Shown here one piece after another: positions 55,453-62,780 of a stretch of DNA of 64,000 nt. The position numbers were made by a program, and so were the translations under genes. The stretch's first letter is position 1. Each line of letters opens with the position of its first letter. Source of the DNA: an uncultured Rubritalea sp. (GTDB lineage Bacteria; Verrucomicrobiota; Verrucomicrobiia; Verrucomicrobiales; Akkermansiaceae). Below the pieces are notes generated by a model. The model searched no databases. It saw nothing but the letters and a program-made list of their open reading frames with translations, and was not told the origin of the DNA. The stretch lies in contig CALAJT010000015.1 of the NCBI GenBank assembly GCA_937923145.1, positions 110,892 to 174,891 of the forward strand, in the 5' to 3' direction.

Positions 55453-55594
55453 TACGTGTTAGCTGTTCTAGTAATCTGTGCTTGAACGATCTTGAATATT
55501 TTAAAATCTTAACTTATTACTGTTTATTGAAGAGCTTATAATCTATTGAACTTCGATTCTAGAGAGCTCTTCTACATCCCCAACTAACAAAACT

Positions 55595-56179
55595 ATGAAG
55601 AATGCATTTATCGCTCTAGCTTCTATGGCATCTCTAGCCTTACAGGCTCAAGCCTAAAACTTAATCACAAATGGAAGTTTCGAAACGAACGACTACGTAG
55701 TAACAGCATCTGGTTATGGTCGATCTAAGACTCTACTGGGTTGGCAGACCACTGCGTCCTCTGGGCTTTACGCGCTGATCACAGGATTAGGTAGAGCATC
55801 TTAAGGAACTTATTTCATAGAGTTAGCAGATGGTTCTGGATCTCTTGTAGCTCCTGCGAACTATTCTCAGACTGTCATTTCCGTTGCAGCCGGTTTTTAT
55901 GAATTGTCTTTCGATTATAAAGAGACAAATGGTATGGGTCTTAATTTAGAAGGTCGAAAAATAGATAGTTACAATAATACTTCGAGAACTTGGACAACTG
56001 CGAGACATGTATTCAAGCATAATGGGGGAGATATTAATTTTGAACTCATAGCAGATGGATCTAATAACCACGGATTTGTGGATAATGTGGCTCTTGTCGC
56101 TACTAAGGTTCCCGAGCCATCAAGCACTGCGCTTCTAGGTCTTGGTGCTCTTGGGTTGTTCATACGTCGTAAGAGATAA
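55595..56179 (+). pseudogene. PEP-CTERM protein gene broken by two in-frame TAA codons
   Basis: A single frame of 195 codons runs from a signal peptide (MKNAFIALASMASLALQAQA) to a complete PEP-CTERM signal (VPEPSSTALLGL, then RRKR). It is interrupted only by TAA at codon 21 (55655) and codon 70 (55802). Between them and after them the reading frame is intact (NLITNGSFETND, then GTYFIELADGSG and FVDNVALVATKVPEP). The body has the look of PEP-CTERM carbohydrate-binding proteins. Both stops can derive from CAA or GAA by one base change, so decay is recent. Confidence 0.7.
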
Positions 56180-56194
56180 GATAGATAATTTAAA

Positions 56195-56410
56195 TTACTT
56201 CTTATACTTCTGACTAAGCCGGATAGCACAGTTTACCTGCTCTTTTGATTCTAGGCGGCACTGTCTTTTCGAGCGTATCCAGTCTACTGGGTTCATACCC
56301 TTTGGGATGAATCCAGCATTGGAGTGACATGCAGCGATGCTAAAATCCTTAGACATTTCGTTGTCTCTCATCAGGCGATCATCAGTGTATACGCTGACTC
56401 GGAATCCCAT
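56195..56410 (-). CDS. Small hypothetical protein
   Basis: An open frame of 71 codons lies convergent to the broken PEP-CTERM gene with an ATG start. The product is basic, with three Cys and no signal peptide (VDWIRSKRQCRLESKEQV). It is soluble by composition. Nothing shown here is homology, so it may not be a real gene. Confidence 0.3.
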   Translation of the reverse strand: MGFRVSVYTDDRLMRDNEMSKDFSIAACHSNAGFIPKGMNPVDWIRSKRQCRLESKEQVNCAIRLSQKYKK

Positions 56411-56480
56411 CTAAACCTTAGTCTAAGTGCTCATGGAGAAGGATCCTTTGTAGTCTCTTAAAATCCTCTACATACTAAGT

Positions 56481-56508
56481 TTGACATGCAGACAGACGCA
56501 CCTATACA
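56481..56508 (+). promoter_or_regulatory. Strong sigma-70-type promoter for a leaderless mRNA
   Basis: Perfect TTGACA (56481-56486) and TATACA (56503-56508) are 16 bp apart. The -10 box ends 7 bases before the ATG at 56516, so that ATG is the likely transcription and translation start. Confidence 0.7.
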
Positions 56509-56515
56509 GACTCTC

Positions 56516-56812
56516 ATGTCAGAAGAAACAAATAATATAAAATCAACTTTCGGATTCCCTAAATCAACTCCGAAGAAGCTTCAAGAGGAGATCGTACAAT
56601 TGATTCCAGCTGAGTTTCACGAGCAGGCAATCGTAATTTTACGCGATAATGCAAAACAAAGTCTCCGTGATGCCCTCTCAGCCAATCCTTATAAACTCAC
56701 TCCAAGCATGATCGCTATGCTGTTGAAAAACTATTACTCACATGGATGCGACACCACTGCTATCCTAGACAAAGCTAAGCAATTAGCTGAGCTCATGAGC
56801 AAGCCGAAGTAA
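56516..56812 (+). CDS. Hypothetical helical cytoplasmic protein
   Basis: The 98-residue product is all-helical by composition, with no signal peptide (PSMIAMLLKNYYSHGCDTTA). The reading frame also has an ATG at 56486, but that lies within the -35 to -10 region of the promoter, so I use the ATG at 56516. No family is recognised. The next gene follows on the same strand after 66 bp. Confidence 0.6.
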   Translation: MSEETNNIKSTFGFPKSTPKKLQEEIVQLIPAEFHEQAIVILRDNAKQSLRDALSANPYKLTPSMIAMLLKNYYSHGCDTTAILDKAKQLAELMSKPK

Positions 56813-56878
56813 GATTTTACCAGTAACTAAATCCTCCCAACTTAGTTAAAATCTAATTTATCCATATTTTCATTGAGC

Positions 56879-57280
56879 ATGGCTAAACCTGTAAAACCTA
56901 AGAGATACACTCCTATTGATTTCAATATCCATGAAGCACTCGAATGGGAACGTAATAATATCATTCTAGTGCTCGATATAATCCGTAAGAAATTCTGCGA
57001 AACGCAAGATCTCTCACGTCATGGTCTAAGTGCTCACATAATGCCGCGCGAGCATCCTGAGAAAGCGGGCGAACTCCATCCAGCCATGGGACTAGTCATC
57101 CCTACCTCGAAACACTTTGGTCACTTTGACACAGATTCCATCATCTCACTCTTCGATGCCTGGAGGCGTAGCCATGAAGTAAGCGAACTACTAGAGGAAG
57201 CCTCTGGAATAGGCGTCCCATCATGGGAGCAGCTCCTCAAGCAAGAGACTTTTCCTATAGACCCTCGCACGCTTTATTAG
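56879..57280 (+). CDS. Hypothetical protein
   Basis: A 133-residue soluble protein with no signal peptide or membrane segment. The ATG at 56879 is used; an upstream TTG adds two residues. It contains Trp- and His-rich stretches (HFGHFDTDSIISLFDAWRRS) and ends PIDPRTLY. I recognise no family. It follows the small helical protein on the same strand, so both may be co-transcribed. Confidence 0.55.
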   Translation: MAKPVKPKRYTPIDFNIHEALEWERNNIILVLDIIRKKFCETQDLSRHGLSAHIMPREHPEKAGELHPAMGLVIPTSKHFGHFDTDSIISLFDAWRRSHEVSELLEEASGIGVPSWEQLLKQETFPIDPRTLY

Positions 57281-57303
57281 AAGAACAGTTCACCCTAACA
57301 GGA

Positions 57304-57762
57304 CTAGCTTACTTCCTGTCCTAATCCGTGGATGAATTTACGCAATACCTGCTCAGGGCATTCGGCATAATTACGCTGACCTTCCTTGCGGAAAAATGAG
57401 CCTAGCTCAGATTTTGAAACGGTAAAATTTGCGTTCTTGAAAACGCCCATCATCCCTTCATCACGAAGCGCGAGGGCGATTCGGAGTTTCTTCAGAATCT
57501 CGTTTCTGGAAAGAACTTCCAGGGGTTTCGGGGCAGGGTTACCGGGACGAGCACCACGCTTTTCTATTATGAGACCATCTAGAAACTTACATAGATTTCT
57601 ATCAGAAAGTGGCTGACTAAATTCATCAGCCTCCTGATTAATCCAGCTCCTTACATTAGTCGTGGTAATCTTCTCATCTACGCGAGCTATGACCTTAGCC
57701 ACATGAGAATTATTATAATTAAAGGCATAGCGGAGGCGTCGGAGAATGTCGTTATTAGTCAT
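57304..57762 (-). CDS. yehS: DUF1456 (YehS) family protein
   Basis: The 152-residue protein consists of two related helical halves: MTNNDILRRLRYAFNYNN (start) and SRNEILKKLRIALALRDE (about 84-101). Each is followed by a Phe-x-x-x-E-G-type motif. This duplicated layout matches YehS of E. coli. The function of the family is unknown. The start ATG overlaps the stop codon of the dehydrogenase remnant upstream (ATGA), so in the ancestor the two were translationally coupled. Confidence 0.85.
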   Translation of the reverse strand: MTNNDILRRLRYAFNYNNSHVAKVIARVDEKITTTNVRSWINQEADEFSQPLSDRNLCKFLDGLIIEKRGARPGNPAPKPLEVLSRNEILKKLRIALALRDEGMMGVFKNANFTVSKSELGSFFRKEGQRNYAECPEQVLRKFIHGLGQEVS

Positions 57763-57940
57763 GAATGATGGGCTTGGTAACCTGACTTCTTATCAACCAC
57801 ATTCAAGCTGGGTTCACCAGCACCAAAACGACGTAGATTTTCTAAGAGAACACCAGAATATCGTTGATAGGAAACTGCTGAGCTAGTTGCAACGTGGGGT
57901 ATGATAGTCACGTTAGCTTGTTTCCATAAAGTTAGACCTT
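57759..57940 (-). pseudogene. C-terminal remnant of a D-isomer-specific 2-hydroxyacid dehydrogenase
   Basis: On the minus strand about 60 codons read LTLWKQANVTIIPHVATSS and then GVLLENLRRFGAGEPSLNVV with a final VDKKSGYQAHHS before the stop. This is the end of a hydroxypyruvate-reductase-like dehydrogenase: the catalytic-domain PHVA motif and the LNVVD tail. The remaining 250 or so residues are absent upstream and there is no start codon. Its TGA stop lies inside the ATGA that starts yehS. Confidence 0.75.
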
Positions 57941-58268
57941 TAGGCTTGCATACTTTTATAATATAGTTTGTCGATGAACGATTACATTAATCGCAAAGAT
58001 ATTACGAGGCCTCGCGATAGCAGACCCGATATCAGCGAGTCCTATTACATACATTATTATTCTCTATAGAGCTACAGATCTAATCCCACTTTCGCTACTG
58101 ATACATATCGCATATCGCTGATTTTAGGTGTAGTAGTTTATATAGTTGTATGTCAGAAAGATTAGAATAGATATAAAAGTAGTGTGAAAACTATTTTTTC
58201 TAATTTGACAGAGAAAGGGGTAGGTATACCCTATGAGGCAATCTTAACTCTGACTCTAACAATACTTT
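57941..58268. other. Gene-free stretch
   Basis: About 330 bp between the dehydrogenase remnant and the next gene. I see no RNA gene or convincing coding frame. The last 100 bases are AT-rich and probably hold the promoter of the gene at 58269, but no single -35/-10 pair stands out. Confidence 0.4.
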
Positions 58269-58838
58269 ATGAAAACACTAACATTACTACTATCAACTAT
58301 ACTTCTTTCAGCCTCAGCCTCAGCCTCAGCCTCAGCCTCAGCAATTGCAGATATAAAAGAAGATTATAAAGAAATCAAAAAGCAGGAAAAGACGGCTACT
58401 AAGGCATATAATGACATTCGCTATGGACCAGAATTCGATAAAGAAGGTGAGTATGCAAAGGCTGATGCAGAATATATGAAAGCTGCTAAGAACTGGAAAA
58501 AAGTTCGTGAAGAACACCCAGTGTTAAAGAAATTTGCCGAAGATGAAAAGCGCTATATTGAAGAAATGGCAAAACTCAAACGCGGAAGCGAAGAATTTAA
58601 TAAGCTGGAAAAAGAATACAGAGCGCACTGGGCGGCTCTCAGTAAAGCAAGTGCACAACTCCCAGAGCTTCAGCTGGCAAGAAAAAACATGGATGCCACG
58701 GCTCTAGAGTTGAAAGCTGTAGAGAAGCGTCTATTAGAAGCAAATCCTGCAGCGATGGAGGCATTGAAAAAAAAGAAGGAAATAATTAAAAAGCGCAAAG
58801 AACTCAGAAAAAAAATCAAAGCCCACGGTAAATCTTAA
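58269..58838 (+). CDS. Secreted lysine/glutamate-rich coiled-coil protein
   Basis: After a signal peptide whose end is a Ser-Ala repeat (six SA dipeptides, about residues 14-25) the 189-residue protein is almost entirely charged helix: Lys, Glu and Ala rich, with heptad-like spacing (AKADAEYMKAAKNWKKVREE). A coiled coil is likely. The C-terminus is basic (KKKKEIIKKRKELRKKIK). No enzyme motif is seen. The hexanucleotide repeat that codes for the SA run is listed separately. The function is unknown. Confidence 0.7.
   Translation: MKTLTLLLSTILLSASASASASASAIADIKEDYKEIKKQEKTATKAYNDIRYGPEFDKEGEYAKADAEYMKAAKNWKKVREEHPVLKKFAEDEKRYIEEMAKLKRGSEEFNKLEKEYRAHWAALSKASAQLPELQLARKNMDATALELKAVEKRLLEANPAAMEALKKKKEIIKKRKELRKKIKAHGKS
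58308..58343 (+). repeat. TCAGCC hexanucleotide repeat within a signal peptide
   Basis: Five exact tandem copies of TCAGCC followed by one TCAGCA encode (Ser-Ala)6. Slippage would change the length in steps of two residues without breaking the frame. Confidence 0.9.
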
Positions 58839-59077
58839 GTTAAGTATTTCAGTATACAGTACTAATCTATAACTCACTATTTTTTAACTAAAACTTGAAA
58901 TATTAGAGACTGGATTTGTCTATTTCTTTTCATTAAGTAGATTATCATACAGCTATCTAGTATTCGAATATCAGTGATATAGTATGTGGCAGTAATAGAT
59001 AGATCTGGTTTTGCATTTTCGGTGCTTTTATAATTTACAAGATATACTTATAGATTCAATGTAGTTTTCTAAACATT

Positions 59078-59566
59078 ATGAAAACTATATATATACCATT
59101 AGCTCTATCAGTCCCATTTTTACTTACTCAATGTGGAGGCAACTCTCCTTCTACAGGTAATACTGCTACTGTTAGTAATATCTCTACAGAGCAGACAGCG
59201 CGTGAAAAAGCCTTGGCGTCAGAAATATTTACTGCTTTAAATAATTACCGCACTAGCCAAGGAAAAGCTGCTATTGGTCGTTCAAGTAAATTAGATTCTA
59301 TAGCAAATGCTAAAAGTTCATTGATGGTTTTGAATAATAAACTTATTTCAGAAACTCAGGCACCAGCTTTAGGAGAAGCAGTGATTGCACAGGCGGTGGC
59401 AGCCTTTGGCGACCGTGATAATACAGCGGCTAAATTTATCAACTATTGGAACAGCAAAAGTAATAGTAACTTGCTGCTAGGAGACTGGTCTAGAATCGGT
59501 GTAGGTGTGAAAATCAACAGCGAAGGTCTCGCCTACAGTACTCTTTCTCTTAAAGGAACGAACTAG
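59078..59566 (+). CDS. Lipoprotein with a CAP/SCP-like domain
   Basis: A lipoprotein signal ends LLTQCGGNSPS (Cys near residue 19). The folded part begins EIFTALNNYRTSQGKAAI and continues SKLDSIANAKSSLMVLNNK, the first helix pattern of CAP (SCP, YkwD-like) domains, and ends with SRIGVGVKINSEGLAYSTL, the last strand pattern. The conserved His of the first helix (usually A-x-x-H-S) is replaced, so metal binding may be lost. It has 162 residues. A hairpin follows 21 bases downstream. Confidence 0.7.
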   Translation: MKTIYIPLALSVPFLLTQCGGNSPSTGNTATVSNISTEQTAREKALASEIFTALNNYRTSQGKAAIGRSSKLDSIANAKSSLMVLNNKLISETQAPALGEAVIAQAVAAFGDRDNTAAKFINYWNSKSNSNLLLGDWSRIGVGVKINSEGLAYSTLSLKGTN

Positions 59567-59587
59567 CAGATTTTCAGAGATATTGGC

Positions 59588-59630
59588 TCAAAAGTCCCTT
59601 CGTATAAAAATCATACAGTGGGGCTTTTGA
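59588..59630 (+). terminator. Hairpin terminator after the CAP-like lipoprotein
   Basis: TCAAAAGTCCC pairs with GGGGCTTTTGA (one G-T pair), around a 21-base loop. There is no T run directly after it, so strength is uncertain. Confidence 0.55.
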
Positions 59631-59771
59631 TAGGGAGATAATTTCTTTTCAGATTTGTTTACTTATTTTGCTGTGTCACAGTTTGAACGCCCAATACAAA
59701 GGTAAGACGGGCCTGTAATACACAATGTGTGGAGCTAAAATAAACTATCTAATAATATTGTAACTTAATCT

Positions 59772-60167
59772 ATGAATAACTACTTATCTCAAATCTTCGT
59801 CGTCTTCACCGTATTCCTCGCGGTAGCGACATCAGCATTCGGTCAAGAAACATGTAAGCCAGCTGAGAAGATTATGGCTGAACTGGAAAAGCCTTCACTG
59901 ACGTTCTATTATTTCGATCAATGACCCATGTGCAACAAGATTAAGGTCATCGTGAATGATCTGAAGAAGACACAAGGAAAGGAAGTTACTTTTAAAAATA
60001 TCGCCGTATCAGCAGATACTAACGAGGAAATTAAAAAGGCAAAACTACAAGGTCACGGAATCATCGCTAAAGACAAAGAGGGGAAAATAGTTCAGATATT
60101 GAGCGGTCATAGCTATGACGCAAAAGCAGTCAAAGCAATCGTGACCAAGCTACTTGAGGAAGAGTAG
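59772..60167 (+). CDS. Secreted thioredoxin-like protein, candidate selenoprotein (in-frame TGA)
   Basis: One frame of 131 residues runs from a signal peptide (1-25, ATSAFGQ) through TGA at codon 51 (59922-59924) to the stop at 60167. The TGA is followed by CCC ATG TGC, so if read as selenocysteine the motif is U-P-M-C, which would replace the first Cys of a thioredoxin CxxC after the strand LTFYYFDQ. The rest (CNKIKVIVNDLKK, then a strand and SGHSYDAKAVKAIV) fits a thioredoxin fold. The TGA is followed by C, the weakest stop context. A hairpin downstream is listed separately. If translation stopped at the TGA the product would be a non-functional 50-mer. No sel genes are in the window. Confidence 0.65.
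59944..59962 (+). promoter_or_regulatory. SECIS-like hairpin downstream of the in-frame TGA
   Basis: AGGTCAT (59944-59950) and ATGATCT (59956-59962) form a 7-bp stem (one G-T pair) with loop CGTGA. The loop starts 26 bases after the TGA and has G as its second base, within the 16-37 base spacing and loop rule of bacterial SECIS elements. An 'A' opposite 'G' below the stem and two further A-T pairs extend it. Confidence 0.5.
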
Positions 60168-60247
60168 TCTATGCAGGAACCCGTTTCAGTATCATTTATC
60201 TTCTAAAGCCGATGCTTTTTTCATACTCAAATTTTGATATCATAAAA

Positions 60248-60279
60248 AAATCCCAAGCTGCGATAGCAACTTGGGATTA
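60248..60279 (-). terminator. Intrinsic terminator of the Lys-rich secreted protein gene
   Basis: On the minus strand ATCCCAAG and CTTGGGAT with an inner GC pair set form a hairpin followed by TTTTTT. It lies about 60 bases beyond the stop codon at 60341. It could also weakly serve the plus-strand gene ending at 60167. Confidence 0.8.
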
Positions 60280-60340
60280 AATGATGTGCAATTTGCTGCG
60301 TTTACTATGCATTAGTATGTTGCATCGCACAGATAGAGAG

Positions 60341-60910
60341 TTATTTCTTTGACTTGAAGTGTTTTACGATAGCGGAAAACTTCTTTTGGCCAATGCCTGT
60401 AACATTTCCAAGGTCTGTAACATCTTTGTAAGGACGAGCCTTTTTGATCAGAGCAATTGTTTTTTCACCAAGTCCAGGGACTTTGATTAAATCAGCGCTT
60501 GTGCCTTTATTGAATGTGTTGAGCATTGATTTCCTTTGCGATGAAGAGAGAGTTGCAGCAGATTTTTTATTTGCAGCTGCAGTTTTTGGATCAGCTACTG
60601 TAATTCCCTTAGTAGTGGTAGTTTTTTGATTAGTAGAGTTAGGAGTTGTTTTCTTAACTTCCTTTTTAGCTGTAGTAGGAGTAGTTTTTTTAACTTCTTT
60701 CTTAGCTTTAGTAGGAGCAGTTTTCTTAACTACTTTCTTAGCTTTAGTAGGAGTTGTTTTCTTAACTACTTTCTTAGCTTTGGTAGGAGTCGTCTTCTTA
60801 ACCACTTTCTTAGTTTTAGTAGGAGTTGCTTTTTTGTTTTCCTTTGCCTGTAGTGGTAATAATGTGAAAGACAGTACGATAATAGCTGATAATGTTTTGG
60901 TAATACTCAT
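60341..60910 (-). CDS. Secreted Lys-rich repeat protein with ComEA-like helix-hairpin-helix end
   Basis: A signal peptide (1-22, LLPLQAKE) is followed by about five or six 12-residue repeats of the type KKVVKKTTPTKA (about residues 35-100), a histone-H1-like Lys/Thr/Pro-rich tail. The last 65 residues form a tandem helix-hairpin-helix domain (KVPGLGEKTIALIKKARPY and NVTGIGQKKFSAIVKHF) like ComEA, the periplasmic DNA receptor for transformation. Both halves would bind DNA outside the inner membrane. It stands alone; the comEC gene is not here. It could alternatively coat extracellular DNA. Confidence 0.75.
   Translation of the reverse strand: MSITKTLSAIIVLSFTLLPLQAKENKKATPTKTKKVVKKTTPTKAKKVVKKTTPTKAKKVVKKTAPTKAKKEVKKTTPTTAKKEVKKTTPNSTNQKTTTTKGITVADPKTAAANKKSAATLSSSQRKSMLNTFNKGTSADLIKVPGLGEKTIALIKKARPYKDVTDLGNVTGIGQKKFSAIVKHFKSKK
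60645..60840 (-). repeat. Tandem 36-bp repeats coding for Lys-rich protein repeats
   Basis: Five or six imperfect copies of a 36-bp unit (on the plus strand TTCTTAACTACTTTCTTAGC, then TTTAGTAGGAGTTGTT) encode the repeated protein motif. Several copies are nearly identical, so the number can change by recombination. Confidence 0.8.
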
Positions 60911-61152
60911 ACAGTAATAGATGTAGGAGGCGCCTCATAAAGTCACATTTTTATAACTCAATATCTGGAAGAGGATTAAGCTCATCCGCTTTTATCAAAT
61001 ATTAGGTTCTTTCCCGTTGCTTTCTGCACAGAGCTAATGGTCGAGTAGTCCTATGTCAATCGAGTCAGTAATCGCTTTATAATTATTGAAAGTAGTATAG
61101 GTGGCATCTTTCTTGAATCTAAAATTATTAGATCAAGCAGGGAAATAACTTA

Positions 61153-61473
61153 CTAGTCGGCTCCGATGATTTTGAAGATCATGCCGTCTAGGTTGTCTTC
61201 TAGCATGATCTGGCAGGCTAGCCTACTCTGTGGCACGGTGCTCACACCTTGTAGGGTTTTAAGTTCACCATCGGACATATCTTCGATATGATTGACTCCT
61301 TGCACGATGGCTCCATGACAAGTTCCGCACCATGCCTTGCCTTTACAAGCGCCGATATCTTCGTAGAGCTCGTGCACGATAAATTCCATCAGGTTACGAT
61401 AAGAATAGGGAACAAAATCTAAAGTTTTGCTAGTGCCTTTGATATCAATGATGGTGATGGAAAGTTTTTTCAA
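61153..61473 (-). CDS. 2Fe-2S ferredoxin, adrenodoxin/ISC type
   Basis: The 106-residue protein carries the cluster motif C-x5-C-x2-C (CKGKAWCGTC, about residues 43-52) with the fourth Cys in SRLACQI near 88. This is the spacing of vertebrate-type and IscFdx ferredoxins, which donate electrons for Fe-S assembly or oxygenases. The MSDGELKTL stretch between them fits this group. The conserved acidic patch is present. It stands alone; no partner reductase or isc genes are in the window. Confidence 0.88.
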   Translation of the reverse strand: MKKLSITIIDIKGTSKTLDFVPYSYRNLMEFIVHELYEDIGACKGKAWCGTCHGAIVQGVNHIEDMSDGELKTLQGVSTVPQSRLACQIMLEDNLDGMIFKIIGAD

Positions 61474-61761
61474 CGTGTTGCAGATGTTAAGATTCGGTCT
61501 TTGGAATAATTTGAGCTCGCATATGAATAGACTTTAACAGGATACTGATAGTGAAAAGTCTGTCTAGCAGATTTAGTTACATCGATGGTAAACGGTTTAA
61601 TATAGATAATATAGGATATCTAAGATTAAGGGATGAGCCAGTTTATTTTCTCTGTCGAGTTATCAAGATACTCTTAGTCTTTTTTAGAATTAGTGATACA
61701 CTTCTGTAGTAAGTATTTACCTAAAATATCAAAACTATATAATCAATAACACAAAAAATCG

Positions 61762-62100
61762 ATGGAAGAATTAGTGATTTTAGCACAAGTAGCTGTAGCC
61801 TTAGCTGTAGCGTTCGTTTGGATTTTTAGATTCCATAATGTACGTAAAGAATTTAATCAGTTTGGGCTCAGCCTTACCACTCGGAGCTTCGTAGGTGCAG
61901 CTAAAGTATCATTAGCAACCTTACTTGTGGTTGGTATCTGGCACCCATCATTGGTCTTGATTCCTGCTATTCTCATGGGAGCATTCATGATCGGTGCTCA
62001 GTATTTTCACTTTAAAGCTAGTAACCCTTTTAGCCAAAGGTTTCCTTCTCTAGTTTTACTAGCTCTGTGTGGATTTATAGCTATCAGCTCAATTTTGTAA
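61762..62100 (+). CDS. DoxX-like small membrane protein
   Basis: The 112-residue product has four hydrophobic helices, the last two separated by a basic loop, and the DoxX-family pattern FNQFGLSLTTRSFVGAAKVS. DoxX-like proteins are small four-helix membrane proteins of mostly unknown function. A related gene starts 6 bp downstream and aligns along its length, so this looks like a tandem duplication forming one operon. Confidence 0.7.
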   Translation: MEELVILAQVAVALAVAFVWIFRFHNVRKEFNQFGLSLTTRSFVGAAKVSLATLLVVGIWHPSLVLIPAILMGAFMIGAQYFHFKASNPFSQRFPSLVLLALCGFIAISSIL

Positions 62101-62106
62101 TCAGAC

Positions 62107-62445
62107 ATGAATATTTTAGAAATATGCATTTGGGTTTCTAGTTTATCTTTTTTGGGCTATGTCGCTTCCTATTTTACTTCACCTCATATGAAAAGTGAGT
62201 TCGTAAGGTTTGGGCTAGAGAAATTTGGTTTATTAACTATCCTATTACAAATCGCTGGATCTGTAGGATTACTTATCGGGCTCATATACAATCCCATTTT
62301 AGTGATCTCATCTCTAGGTCTTGCATTACTTATGCTTCTGGGATTTATAGTAAGAATAAAAATAAAGGACAGTGTGTTGGCTTCGTCTCCAGCTTTGTTT
62401 TACATGATACTCAATGCTTTTATATTTTTGGAATCAGTAAAATAG
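62107..62445 (+). CDS. DoxX-like small membrane protein, paralogue
   Basis: Also 112 residues and four helices: FVRFGLEKFGLLTILLQIAG aligns with FNQFGLSLTTRSFVGAAKVS of the upstream gene, and spacing of helices is the same. Identity is low, so the duplication is old or the pair was inherited together. A hetero-oligomer is plausible. It is co-directional with a 6-bp gap from its paralogue. Confidence 0.7.
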   Translation: MNILEICIWVSSLSFLGYVASYFTSPHMKSEFVRFGLEKFGLLTILLQIAGSVGLLIGLIYNPILVISSLGLALLMLLGFIVRIKIKDSVLASSPALFYMILNAFIFLESVK

Positions 62446-62520
62446 TAGATCTACCTCTACTGCATCATCATAGTGATTAGCTAGGCTTGAATTTGAAAGT
62501 AAGATATTAAATGTTTCTTT

Positions 62521-62661
62521 CTGTGTGCTAAGCCAGATGACGGTTTTAAAATGCTCTTTAACGGGGAAGATGTTGATGGTTGGTATAGCAAATTAAAGGA
62601 CGCGATGTTGCATTAAGGGAGTGTATTCCAGATCGGAGACGGCATGGTGTATGTCTGGTGA
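62521..62661 (+). pseudogene. Short remnant of a DUF1080 gene
   Basis: One frame reads AKPDDGFKMLFNGEDVDGWY, then SKLKDAMLH, a TAA stop, then GSVFQIGDGMVYVW and TGA. This matches the start of the DUF1080 domain (D-G-F-x-x-L-F-N-G-K-D-x-x-G-W, then V-F-x-V-x-D-G-M-I). About 45 codons remain of a domain of around 200. No signal peptide is left upstream. The IS66 left end lies 59 bases further on. Confidence 0.65.
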
Positions 62662-62780
62662 GGGCTAGCCAGCGAAGGTTTTACAAAGTAGTTTTATCGT
62701 TGTGTAGATGTTAAAATCTGTAAGCGTCTTTAAATTAGCCATCTAGGCAAATTCAGAAATCAGCATAGACTTCGCACTCT

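Noticed and set aside
55595-56179. Stop-codon readthrough or recoding in the PEP-CTERM frame
   Set aside because: Both interruptions are TAA, not TGA, and no SECIS-like hairpin or recoding signal was seen. Simple nonsense mutations explain them better.
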